Source: Chryseobacterium elymi
GTDB lineage: Bacteria > Bacteroidota > Bacteroidia > Flavobacteriales > Weeksellaceae
Assembly (NCBI RefSeq): GCF_003385495.1
Contig: NZ_QNUH01000011.1
Location: forward strand, 110,712 to 174,711
Length of the DNA stretch: 64,000 nt
Direction of reading: 5' to 3'
Each line of letters begins with the position of its first letter. The stretch's first letter is position 1. A program made the position numbers and the translations under genes. Below are positions 1-8,684 of the stretch, piece after piece. Below the pieces are notes generated by a model. It had not been told where the DNA came from and did not search any database. It saw only the letters and a list, made by a program, of their open reading frames with translations.

Positions 1-1378
1 TGGCCACTTCCAGTCCTCCGGAAACGGCAACGCATCCTGAAAGTTTTAGCAGATAACATAAATCACGGGTAAAGCTTTTCTCAAACCGGATATTGGTCCA
101 CCAGGTCACTACAAGATTTCTGCGAAGAATTTCCAGGGCAACTTCCCGCATCAATGCCGGTGGGGCAGCTTCATCCACAAAATGGAATCCCGTCTCACCA
201 GTTGTTTTGATCAGTTCCTCCATTCTGTCCACTAAAATTTTAGCAGAAATAGGTTCGTAGATTTTGATGTAGTCCAAAGATATATCACAAAATGTACATT
301 TTCCCCAGTAGCAACCGTGGGCCATGGTCAGCTTGTTCCACCTTCCGTCGCTCCACAAACTGTGCATTGGATTGGCAATTTCAATCACCGAAATATATTG
401 ATCTAATTTCAAATCTGTATAATCCGGCGTACCGATATCCGCCTGTTTATAATCGTGTTTTTTGGAATTATTTTTATAGGTAACTTTTTGGTTTTCAAGT
501 AAAAATGTTCTTTTATATTCAGGTTTTTCCTGGGAGATATTCAATACATTATTGCAAAGAAGTTCAAGAGGAAGCTCACCATCATCAAGGGTGATAAAAT
601 CAAAAAATTCAAAGACTCTCTGATCTTTTACTTCCCGCAATTCCGTATTGGGGAAACCACCACCCATCGCAGTTTTAATGTGAGGATAATTTTTTTTTAT
701 GAATTGGGCACATTTGAATCCGGCATACAGATTTCCTGGAAAGGGGACTGAAAAGCACACCAGTTTTGGCTGGATCAATTCTAATTTTTCCTGAAGAATT
801 TTAAGGGTAAAGCTATCAATAAAGGTTTGATTATCTGATAGTTTTGAATACAGCTCATCAAAAGAATTGGCACTTTTTCCGAGACGTTCTGCATATCGGC
901 TGAATCCGAAATCTGAATCAATATTTTCAATAATATAATCAGAAAGATCCTCTAAATATAGCGTAGCAAGATGCTTGGCCTTATCCAGAAGTCCCATATT
1001 TCCAAATGCAAAATCCATATCATCCAGCTGGTTGAAACGGGAAGCCTCAGGAAGGAAATTCATGCTGCAGATCTGTCTGGCCAGCGTAGGGATTTTTCCC
1101 TGCAAAAAAGGAATAACCTGATCTATCGTCCTTAAATATTCTTCCCGTAATGCATAAATTCGCTGTGAATTTTCTGAGAGTTCCTGAAGATTGATTTTTG
1201 TGCTGAAAATTTTCTCAAGTCCGTTTTTTGAAAATAACTCCAAAATAACATCAAGTCCCAGATCGGCCTGATAGCTGGAAATATTTTTGGTATTCAGAAA
1301 GCCTTTTATATAAGCCGTTGCCGGATAAGGAGTATTAAGCTGGGTAAAAGGCGGAGTGATGAGAAGCAGATCTTTCAA
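1..1378 (-). CDS. B12-binding-domain radical SAM protein (partial, C-terminus off the window)
   Basis: Open frame that enters from the left edge and reads leftward; about 459 residues are visible and the C-terminus is missing. The N-terminus (KDLLLITPPFTQLNTPYP) is the typical opening of a cobalamin-binding (Rossmann) domain fused to radical SAM. The middle has the ITLDDGE-type turn, and around residues 355-365 comes GCYWGKCTFCD, the cluster-binding cysteines, here spaced Cx4Cx2C rather than the usual Cx3Cx2C. No ATG is in frame upstream of the conserved start; TTG at 1378-1376 is the best start, with an in-frame stop at about 1396-1394. Substrate unknown. The family includes methyltransferases and tailoring enzymes acting on lipids, peptides or cofactors. 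Confidence 0.82.
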   Translation of the reverse strand, partial: MKDLLLITPPFTQLNTPYPATAYIKGFLNTKNISSYQADLGLDVILELFSKNGLEKIFSTKINLQELSENSQRIYALREEYLRTIDQVIPFLQGKIPTLARQICSMNFLPEASRFNQLDDMDFAFGNMGLLDKAKHLATLYLEDLSDYIIENIDSDFGFSRYAERLGKSANSFDELYSKLSDNQTFIDSFTLKILQEKLELIQPKLVCFSVPFPGNLYAGFKCAQFIKKNYPHIKTAMGGGFPNTELREVKDQRVFEFFDFITLDDGELPLELLCNNVLNISQEKPEYKRTFLLENQKVTYKNNSKKHDYKQADIGTPDYTDLKLDQYISVIEIANPMHSLWSDGRWNKLTMAHGCYWGKCTFCDISLDYIKIYEPISAKILVDRMEELIKTTGETGFHFVDEAAPPALMREVALEILRRNLVVTWWTNIRFEKSFTRDLCYLLKLSGCVAVSGGLEVA

Positions 1379-1524
1379 CAGGATTTTTTCAAATTATTTA
1401 TATTAATCCGGTTTTAAAATATTGATTTACAACATCTTGAATGTTTTCAAGCTTTACCGAATTCTGTTGGCAAAGATAGTTAAATTGTATGGTATGCCGA
1501 AATAGAGTTACAAAATTAAAATGT

Positions 1525-2421
1525 TCATACATTTTCTAAGATCTCATCACTTTTTGACTTCCTGCTGTCTGCAATAACATTAAAGGTTACTCCTAAAAGG
1601 ATAAGCGTAATGCCGATAAGAAGATTTACGGTAAATCTTTCATGAAATATAAGGACACTTACCATTACCGCAACTACCGGTTCCAATGCTCCTAAAATAG
1701 CAGTCGGAGTAGACCCTATATATTTTATAGCATACACCAGACACAGACTTGAAATGACAGTGGTGAGAAAAGCAAAAATAATAAAATTTAAAAAGATAGA
1801 TACGGAAGGGATGGCAAAAGATTCACCTTCGGCAGAAGCTTTTATCATAAAAAATGCTGAAGTAAAAAGCATAGAGTAGAATGAAAGCTTGAATCCTGAT
1901 ACTTTAAGGTCAGATTTATTAACGATCACCATATAAAGCGCATAAAATAATGAGCTTAGCATCACAATTCCAAGACCTGCAAAATTGATCTCCATACCAT
2001 TTTCTTTTAAGCATAATACAATAACGCCTGCAAAAGCCAGGAAGAGAGATATTACAGAAAGTTTTGTGAGTTTTTCTTTATAAAAGAAAAACATGATCAA
2101 AGCTACAATAACCGGATAAATAAACAGGACGGTAGAAGCAATTCCCGGGGTAAGAAAATCGTAACCAATGAATAAAAATTCTGAAGAAAGAGCATAGCAG
2201 ACTCCCAGAACAGAAAGGATCAAAGCTTCTTTTTTATTGATCCTGAAGCTTTCTTTGGAATACAGCAGATATCCACCAACCATTGAGGCAGAAAACAAAA
2301 ATCTATAGAACAGCGTAATGTCCATAGAAAAGTGGGCCTGCTTCAACGGCAGGATGAAAATAGGGATCAATCCAAATGAAACGGATGATAGTATGCCTAA
2401 CAAGTAACCCTTTAATTTCAT
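1525..2421 (-). CDS. EamA/DMT-superfamily permease
   Basis: A 298-residue inner-membrane protein with about ten hydrophobic segments arranged as two similar halves, the classic EamA (RhaT/DMT) fold. The second half carries the family signature around YIGSTPTAILGALEPVVAVM. Members export amino acids, metabolites or drugs; the substrate cannot be read from sequence. It lies downstream of the capnine-type gene pair on the same strand, but a strong hairpin terminator at 2441-2465 separates them, so it probably has its own promoter. The C-terminal tail is short and polar. Start is ATG at 2421. Confidence 0.85.
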   Translation of the reverse strand: MKLKGYLLGILSSVSFGLIPIFILPLKQAHFSMDITLFYRFLFSASMVGGYLLYSKESFRINKKEALILSVLGVCYALSSEFLFIGYDFLTPGIASTVLFIYPVIVALIMFFFYKEKLTKLSVISLFLAFAGVIVLCLKENGMEINFAGLGIVMLSSLFYALYMVIVNKSDLKVSGFKLSFYSMLFTSAFFMIKASAEGESFAIPSVSIFLNFIIFAFLTTVISSLCLVYAIKYIGSTPTAILGALEPVVAVMVSVLIFHERFTVNLLIGITLILLGVTFNVIADSRKSKSDEILENV

Positions 2422-2440
2422 TCCAATTTATTTTATAAAA

Positions 2441-2470
2441 AACCACTGAAAGTGAATCAGTGGTTTTTCT
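2441..2470 (-). terminator. Rho-independent terminator downstream of the AOS-family gene
   Basis: Perfect 9-bp stem AACCACTGA / TCAGTGGTT with a 7-base loop. Read on the minus strand it is followed by a run of T. It also has a T run on the plus strand, so it could act in both directions. Confidence 0.75.
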
Positions 2471-2492
2471 AATATTATATGATGATATCGTA

Positions 2493-3755
2493 TTACATTT
2501 GCTTGTATTCGATATTCATCTGTTTTTCCATTTCTCTGTAATGTCCTGAAGTTAATTTTTCACGGATGCCATCGAAAGCAGCCAGTGTTTCATTAATTTC
2601 TGAATCTGTGTGAGAAGCTGTCGGGATTAATCTTAATAAGATCATTCCTTTAGGAATTACAGGATATACCACTACAGATGTGAAAACCCCATAATTCTCT
2701 CTAAGATCTTTAGCTAAAAGAGTAGCTTCAATTGTAGTTCCTTCTATGAAAACAGGCGTTACACAGGTATTGGTATTCCCAAGATTGTAACCCCTCTCTT
2801 TCAGACCGTCTTGAAGTTTTCTTACGTTCTCCCATAATTTCGCTTTAATTTCGGGGCGTGTTCTCAAAAGCTCCAGTCTTTTTAAACCTCCGATTACCAT
2901 TGGCATTGTTAAAGATTTAGCAAAAATCTGAGAACGAAGATTATATTTTAAGAACCTGATGATGGTTTCATCTCCTGAAAGAAAAGCTCCGAAACCTGCC
3001 ATAGATTTGGCAAAAGTAGAGAAATATACATCAATCTGATCCTGGCAGCCTTGCTCTTCACCTGCTCCGGCTCCGGTTTTACCCAAAGTTCCGAAACCAT
3101 GTGCATCATCTACCAAAAGTCTGAAATTGAATTTTGATTTCAGATCACAGATTTCTTTCAGTTTCCCCTGCATTCCTCTCATTCCGAAAACCCCTTCGGT
3201 AATCACTAAAATTCCGCCTCCATTTTCTTCTGCTACCTTAGTCGCTCTCTCTAAGTTCTTCTCTAAACTTGCTATATCGTTATGTTTGAAAGTAAAACTT
3301 TTTCCCATATGAAGACGAACTCCGTCTACAATACAGGCGTGAGAGTCAGCATCATATACAATTACGTCATGTCTTGTAACCAATGCATCAATAGCCGAAA
3401 CCATCCCCTGATAACCGAAATTCAATAAATAAGCAGCTTCTTTCTGAGTAAATTCTGCCAGTTCTTTTTCCAATTGTTGATGCTGCTGGGTTTCACCAGA
3501 CATAGCCCTTGCACCCATCGGATAAAACATTCCGAATTCTGCAGCTGCTTTTGCATCAGCTTCTAAAACTTCCGGGTGATTACAAAGTCCTAAATAATCA
3601 TTTGCACTCCAGAAAATTACATCCTTACCTTGAAATTTCATTCTTGGGCCAATTGGACCCTCCAGTTTTGGGAAAACAAAATATCCTTCAGCATAATCAG
3701 CGAATTGTCCCAAAGGACCTGGATTTTGTTTGATGCGGTCAAAAATATCTAACAT
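2493..3755 (-). CDS. AOS-family PLP acyltransferase, probable cysteate fatty-acyltransferase (3-ketocapnine synthase)
   Basis: A 420-residue fold-type I PLP enzyme of the alpha-oxoamine synthase family (relatives: serine palmitoyltransferase, KBL, BioF). Seen: SANDYLGL near residue 50, the DDAHGFGTLG aspartate/histidine motif near residue 217, and the PLP-lysine motif FSTFAKSMAGFGAF near residue 250. The family condenses an amino acid with an acyl thioester. The gene directly upstream encodes a cysteine-synthase-fold enzyme. In Flavobacteriia such a pair makes cysteate and then 3-ketocapnine for gliding-associated sulfonolipids, so cysteate is the inferred substrate here. Serine palmitoyltransferase or glycine C-acetyltransferase is the main alternative. 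Start ATG at 3755. Confidence 0.8.
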   Translation of the reverse strand: MLDIFDRIKQNPGPLGQFADYAEGYFVFPKLEGPIGPRMKFQGKDVIFWSANDYLGLCNHPEVLEADAKAAAEFGMFYPMGARAMSGETQQHQQLEKELAEFTQKEAAYLLNFGYQGMVSAIDALVTRHDVIVYDADSHACIVDGVRLHMGKSFTFKHNDIASLEKNLERATKVAEENGGGILVITEGVFGMRGMQGKLKEICDLKSKFNFRLLVDDAHGFGTLGKTGAGAGEEQGCQDQIDVYFSTFAKSMAGFGAFLSGDETIIRFLKYNLRSQIFAKSLTMPMVIGGLKRLELLRTRPEIKAKLWENVRKLQDGLKERGYNLGNTNTCVTPVFIEGTTIEATLLAKDLRENYGVFTSVVVYPVIPKGMILLRLIPTASHTDSEINETLAAFDGIREKLTSGHYREMEKQMNIEYKQM

Positions 3756-3778
3756 TTTGTATTGTAATTTTTAAGTGA

Positions 3779-3811
3779 AAAAGCCTTTTCTGCGGAACAC
3801 AAAAGGCTTAA
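3779..3811 (-). terminator. Hairpin between the two capnine-type genes (terminator or attenuator)
   Basis: Inverted repeat AAGCCTTTT (3781-3789) / AAAAGGCTT (3801-3809) with an 11-base loop, followed on the minus strand by a short T-rich stretch. It lies in the 79-bp gap between the two genes, so it may cut read-through from the upstream gene or act as a 3' end stabiliser. Confidence 0.55.
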
Positions 3812-3834
3812 TTTGTATCGTGGTTTATTTAAAT

Positions 3835-4872
3835 CTATTTAATAAATTCTGTCTTGAAAACTTCATCATAATTGTGTACGCAGTTATTTACAAAACCCTG
3901 TTCGGCCATCCATTTGTCGCTGTATACCTTAGTAATATACCTTGATCCGTGATCAGGATAGATCAGGACAATAATATCATCTTTGGTAAGCTCGTGAGAC
4001 TGTGCATACTGAATCAGCGCCTGGGTTACGGCTCCTGTAGTATAACCTCCCATGATAGCTTCTTTAAGGGCTATTTCACGGGTTCTGTATGCGGACATTT
4101 CATCATTTACTCTTATAAACTCATCTACCTTGTCAAAAAGCAGGGCAGCAGGGATTAAGTTTTTGCCCATTCCTTCAATCTGATAAGGATGAACATCTTC
4201 TTTATGGATTTCTCCTGTTTCGTGGTAGCTCTTCAGGATAGAACCATCAGCATCCACTCCGATAATCTTGATATCCGGATTTTTTTCTTTTAAGAATTTA
4301 CCCGAACCGGACAATGTTCCACCCGTTCCAGTGCAGGCGAAGAGGTGGGTAACCTTACCTTCTGTCTGCTCCCAAATTTCAGGACCGGTAGTCTGGTAGT
4401 GTGCATCAATATTCAATTCATTAAAATATTGATTGATGTAAACTGAATTTGGTGTTTCTGAAGCTATTCTTTTAGCTACTTCATAATAAGATCTGGGATC
4501 ATCTGCAGCCACATTGGCAGGACAAATGTATACCGTAGCCCCTAATGCTTTCAAATAGGCAATTTTTTCGGGCTTCGTTTTGTCGCTTACCGCCAGAATA
4601 CATTTATATCCTTTGATAATACAGACCATCGCTATAGAAAATCCGGTATTTCCTGAAGTAGTTTCTACAACTACAGAGTCTTCCTTTAATAAACCTTTTT
4701 GTTCAGCATTTTCTATAATATGAAGTGCTATTCTATCTTTTGTGGAATGTCCAGGATTATATGATTCTAACTTGGCATAAACGGTTGCAGGAATATCTTT
4801 TGTAACAGTATTAAGCTTCACCATAGGAGTATTTCCTATTAGGCCAAGAATATTATCGTAAACATTACTCAT
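3835..4872 (-). CDS. Cysteine-synthase-family PLP enzyme, probable cysteate synthase
   Basis: A 345-residue fold-type II PLP enzyme. Seen: the lysine motif NPGHSTKDRIALHII near residue 46 (family SxKDR), the phosphate and substrate loop TTSGNTGFSIAMV near residue 69, and the glycine-rich ACTGTGGTLSGSGKFL near residue 180. These are the motifs of O-acetylserine sulfhydrylase and cystathionine beta-synthase. There is no C-terminal CBS pair; instead there is a roughly 30-residue extension. Position upstream of an AOS-family acyltransferase suggests it makes L-cysteate from a phosphoserine or acetylserine donor and sulfite for sulfonolipid synthesis. An ordinary cysteine synthase or cystathionine beta-synthase is possible; the pairing is the discriminating argument. 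Confidence 0.78.
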   Translation of the reverse strand: MSNVYDNILGLIGNTPMVKLNTVTKDIPATVYAKLESYNPGHSTKDRIALHIIENAEQKGLLKEDSVVVETTSGNTGFSIAMVCIIKGYKCILAVSDKTKPEKIAYLKALGATVYICPANVAADDPRSYYEVAKRIASETPNSVYINQYFNELNIDAHYQTTGPEIWEQTEGKVTHLFACTGTGGTLSGSGKFLKEKNPDIKIIGVDADGSILKSYHETGEIHKEDVHPYQIEGMGKNLIPAALLFDKVDEFIRVNDEMSAYRTREIALKEAIMGGYTTGAVTQALIQYAQSHELTKDDIIVLIYPDHGSRYITKVYSDKWMAEQGFVNNCVHNYDEVFKTEFIK

Positions 4873-5093
4873 TATTTGTTATTTTCAATAAAATCTGACC
4901 GCAAAAATACAAAAAAATAAATAATTACTAAACTTTTGTTTGATTTCAAGCCAGCGATTCAGCAAAATTTATTTTCTGATTTGCAATCTTAGCTGAAGTA
5001 TAATCGCAAATACTACGCCAAAATTTTTAAATTTTGTTAAAAACACCACAGAATGGTATAAAAGCCTTATTTTCGCGTAATTGATTTAATACT

Positions 5094-8000
5094 ATGAAAA
5101 ATTGGACTTTTAGGCAATGGAACACCGTTTTAGGATGGGTGATTTTCATCATTGCATTTTTCACGTACTTGTCGACCATAGAACCGAATTTCAGTTTCTG
5201 GGACTGCGGTGAGTACATTTCCTCAGCTGTAAAACTTGAAGTAACGCATGCTCCCGGAGCCGCTTTATTCCAGATTGTGGGTGCCGTGGCAGCCATTTTT
5301 GCTTTAGGGAAAGGTGAAAACTATTCTATCGTAATCAATGCAATGTCTGCATTGTTCAGTGCGTTGACGATTTTATTTTTATTCTGGACGATTACCCATT
5401 TTGTAAGACGGCTGCTGAACAAGGATTTTGATGAAATTACAAAACACCAGGAAATCTCCATTCTTTTTGCAGGAGCTGTAGGAGCATTATGCTTTACTTT
5501 TTCAGATACATTCTGGTTTTCTGCTGTAGAAGGAGAAGTATATTCCATGGCTTCCATGTTTATTGCTTTACTCGTTTGGTTAATTACCAAATGGGAAAAT
5601 GAATACCTGGCGAAAGACAGTGAAAGATGGATCATCCTTATTTTCTTTGTATTGGGACTTTCTGTAGGAGTACACATGATGGGGATGCTTGCAGTGCCAG
5701 CCGTTTGTCTGGTATATTATGCAAGAAACTACAAGTTTACCTGGAAAAACTTTATCTGGGCTAATGCGATCACACTGGGAATTCTGATCATTGTTTTCAA
5801 AATTATTTTCCCCTTGATCATGACCATGTTCGGAAGACTGGAAATATTCTTTGTGAACGGACTTGGACTTCCTTTCCACTCAGGAACGATAGTAGCATTT
5901 ATTTTAATGACAGCAGCTTGTTATTTTATGATTAAATATGCAAGAAGAGCGAAGAAAAACATATATCAGACGGCTGCATTGTCAATAGTATTCATGATCA
6001 TTGGCTTTTCCTGCTGGATGGTTATTCCTATCAGAGCAAATGCTAACCCTCCGATGAACCTTAACGATCCTGATACTGCCATTGGTATGCTGGATTATTA
6101 TAACAGGGAGCAATATGGTGACTGGCCAACTATTTACGGACAAAACTATACTGCTTTCCTTGATGCCAACGGGATTGAGAAAAATGAGGACGGAAGCTTC
6201 AAAACGAAGAAAACCGGTGAGATCTATGAAAAGGATGAGAAAACCGGAACTTACAGAAAAACCGGAGACCGGTTCAATTATATATTCAGTAAATCTCAGA
6301 TCAGCCTGATGCCAAGAATGTTTAATGAAGACAAAGATGTGATGGCAAACTACATTTCCATGTACGGAGCTCCTGACTTTACCTTCAATTATGCCAATGA
6401 AGATGTGGCAGACAATCCACAGGCTAAACAGATCTTTGATGAACTGAGAGCAAAATATGAAGATAAAACCATTACGGCAGCAGATTACCTGAAGGTGAAG
6501 CCGTACAACCTGATCAATGTTCAGAAGCCTTCACTGGCTCAGAATATGGATTATTTCATTACTTTCCAGAACGGGTATTACTTTGTAAGATACCTGATGT
6601 GGAACTTCGTGGGAAGACAGAACGACCTTGAAGGAAATATGGAAAACACAAAAGGAAACTGGATCTCCGGAATTCCTTTCATTGATAATGCCTTACTGGG
6701 GAACCAGGATAAAATGCCTGCAAAATTCAAGAATGAAAGTACGGTTAAATTCTTCTTCTTACCCTTAATTTTGGGACTAATCGGTTTCTTTTTCCAGCTT
6801 AACAGGGACTTTGGAAGATTCTATGCACTGCTTTCATTATTTATCTTAACAAGTGTCGGAATTATTTTCTATACCGGTGTAAAGCCTTTCGAGCCGAGAG
6901 AAAGAGATTATGCGATGGTAGGTTCTTTTTATGCATTTGCAATCTGGATTGGCCTTGGAGCCGGGGCTATTTTATGGTTTATCCAGTCTAAGATAAAATC
7001 TAATGGGGCAAACATCGCTTTAGGAGTAGTTTTATTAGGTGTTCCTTTTATGATGGGCTTCCAGAACTACAATGTCCATGACAGAAGCAACAGATATACG
7101 GCTTATGATTATGCTTATTCAGTATTAAAATCACTTCCTAAAAACGATATTTTGTTCGTTTACGGAGATAATGATACATATCCGGTATGGGCTATCCAGG
7201 AAACAGAAAGATTCAGAGATGATGTTAAAGTGGTTAATTTTACTCTTGCTTCAACTCCCTGGAACTTAGATCAGATTAAAAGAAAAACATATAATGCCGC
7301 AGGAATTCCAAGTGAACTGACTCACGAGGACTACAGAGACGGTGTAAATGACCAGATCTACATGATGAAGAAAGAAGACTGGGAAGGAGTTTTCTCTATG
7401 CTGAAAGAGCAGGGAGTTCCTGATACTCAGTTTGGAGCCTTCAGAAAATACCTTACGCAGGATTCACTGACTCTGAAAGAGGCTGTTGATTTTATTAAAT
7501 TCAAATCTCCTGAAAAGGATGAGCTTCTGAAAATGTATTTTGGGGAAGAGAAATTTGAGAAATACAATATCCTTCCGGTAAACAAGTTCATTCTTCCGGT
7601 GAATAAAGAAAATGCTTTAAAAGCAGGAATCATCACCCAGGCAGACCTTCCGGACGTGATGAACCAGATTATGATCACTTATAAAGGAAACACGCTCTAT
7701 AAAAACAACCTGATCATGCTGGATATGCTGGCCAATTTCGACTGGAAACGTCCTATCAACTTCTCATCGGGAGGAATCTATGACAGTGAAAATGTTTTCT
7801 ACCTGAACGAATATCTTCAGTTTGACGGATTCAGTTACAGACTGGTTCCTATCCATACCGCTCCAAATGAAGACGGAGATATGGGCAGGGTAGATGTCAA
7901 TTCACTTTATAATGTTGTGAAAAACTTCAGATGGGGTAATTTTAAAGACCTGAATACTCATTTTGATGAAACTGCTACTTCGAACATTATGAGTTACAGA

Positions 8001-8579
8001 ATGTCAGCAAGCAGAGCAGCCTCAGCGTTGGCATTAAAAGGACAGAAAGCTAAAGCTATAGAATTATTAGATCTTGCCTCAAAAGAGATTCCTGCAGAGA
8101 AATTTAATGATCCCCGCTCATTGAGCTCTATGGTAACCGGATATATCATTGCAGGGCAGGAGAAAAAAGGACTTCAGCTGGCAGAGCTTCTGAAAAAAGG
8201 TATTTTTGAGGAATATGATTATTATCTGAGTCTTTCCCCAGCTGATCAGAATTTTGCAAGAAGACAGATGAGATCCAAACCAATGGAATATTCTCTTGTG
8301 GTAGCTGCGGTTACAGATGCCTATAAAAAACTGGGACAGAATGAAAAGGCATATGCTTACCTGGTAAAATCTATAGAACCAATTGATAAAAAGTTCAATA
8401 CCTTCCTCAAAGATCTTCAGCAGATGGGTAAAGAAAAGGCCAGGAAAGAATCTGAAAATATACAGAAGATTTCACCTTTCTACCAATATTTGTTTGATGT
8501 GATGGAACCTTTCGATTCTACGTATTCAAAAGAAAAAGAAGAACAGATCACTACCGCAATCATTAAAGCTACGCAATAA
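5094..8579 (+). CDS. DUF2723 multi-spanning membrane protein (GT-C / protein O-mannosyltransferase-like)
   Basis: A 1161-residue protein. Residues 1 to about 700 hold roughly a dozen hydrophobic helices; the rest is soluble. The first extracytoplasmic loop contains WDCGEYISSAVKLEVTHAPG, the acidic loop-1 motif expected of GT-C glycosyltransferases that use polyprenyl-phosphate sugars, and is diagnostic for DUF2723. The C-terminal third (about 950-1100) looks like helical TPR-type repeats. Eukaryotic TMEM260, a relative, is a protein O-mannosyltransferase, so a role in periplasmic protein glycosylation is inferred. Monocistronic: a strong terminator follows. Confidence 0.82.
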   Translation: MKNWTFRQWNTVLGWVIFIIAFFTYLSTIEPNFSFWDCGEYISSAVKLEVTHAPGAALFQIVGAVAAIFALGKGENYSIVINAMSALFSALTILFLFWTITHFVRRLLNKDFDEITKHQEISILFAGAVGALCFTFSDTFWFSAVEGEVYSMASMFIALLVWLITKWENEYLAKDSERWIILIFFVLGLSVGVHMMGMLAVPAVCLVYYARNYKFTWKNFIWANAITLGILIIVFKIIFPLIMTMFGRLEIFFVNGLGLPFHSGTIVAFILMTAACYFMIKYARRAKKNIYQTAALSIVFMIIGFSCWMVIPIRANANPPMNLNDPDTAIGMLDYYNREQYGDWPTIYGQNYTAFLDANGIEKNEDGSFKTKKTGEIYEKDEKTGTYRKTGDRFNYIFSKSQISLMPRMFNEDKDVMANYISMYGAPDFTFNYANEDVADNPQAKQIFDELRAKYEDKTITAADYLKVKPYNLINVQKPSLAQNMDYFITFQNGYYFVRYLMWNFVGRQNDLEGNMENTKGNWISGIPFIDNALLGNQDKMPAKFKNESTVKFFFLPLILGLIGFFFQLNRDFGRFYALLSLFILTSVGIIFYTGVKPFEPRERDYAMVGSFYAFAIWIGLGAGAILWFIQSKIKSNGANIALGVVLLGVPFMMGFQNYNVHDRSNRYTAYDYAYSVLKSLPKNDILFVYGDNDTYPVWAIQETERFRDDVKVVNFTLASTPWNLDQIKRKTYNAAGIPSELTHEDYRDGVNDQIYMMKKEDWEGVFSMLKEQGVPDTQFGAFRKYLTQDSLTLKEAVDFIKFKSPEKDELLKMYFGEEKFEKYNILPVNKFILPVNKENALKAGIITQADLPDVMNQIMITYKGNTLYKNNLIMLDMLANFDWKRPINFSSGGIYDSENVFYLNEYLQFDGFSYRLVPIHTAPNEDGDMGRVDVNSLYNVVKNFRWGNFKDLNTHFDETATSNIMSYRMSASRAASALALKGQKAKAIELLDLASKEIPAEKFNDPRSLSSMVTGYIIAGQEKKGLQLAELLKKGIFEEYDYYLSLSPADQNFARRQMRSKPMEYSLVVAAVTDAYKKLGQNEKAYAYLVKSIEPIDKKFNTFLKDLQQMGKEKARKESENIQKISPFYQYLFDVMEPFDSTYSKEKEEQITTAIIKATQ

Positions 8580-8601
8580 AAAATATTAATAAATATTAGC
8601 A

Positions 8602-8634
8602 AAAAAACGGAACTAAAAGTTCCGTTTTTTTTTG
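8602..8634 (+). terminator. Rho-independent terminator after the DUF2723 gene
   Basis: Hairpin AACGGAACT / AGTTCCGTT with a 3-base loop, flanked by A and T runs (nine T). Lies 22 bp after the stop codon at 8579. Confidence 0.9.
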
Positions 8635-8636
8635 TC

Positions 8637-8666
8637 TTTGGATTCATAAATTTAAGATTATATTTG
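8637..8666 (+). promoter_or_regulatory. Bacteroidota-type promoter for the GT-C gene at 8685
   Basis: TTTG at about 8637-8640, an 18-bp spacer, then TATATTTG at 8659-8666, matching the -33/-7 consensus (TTTG - N17-23 - TAnnTTTG). It lies just after the terminator and about 19 bp upstream of the start codon, so the leader would be short. Confidence 0.65.
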
Positions 8667-8684
8667 TGATATTAAAAATGCGTG

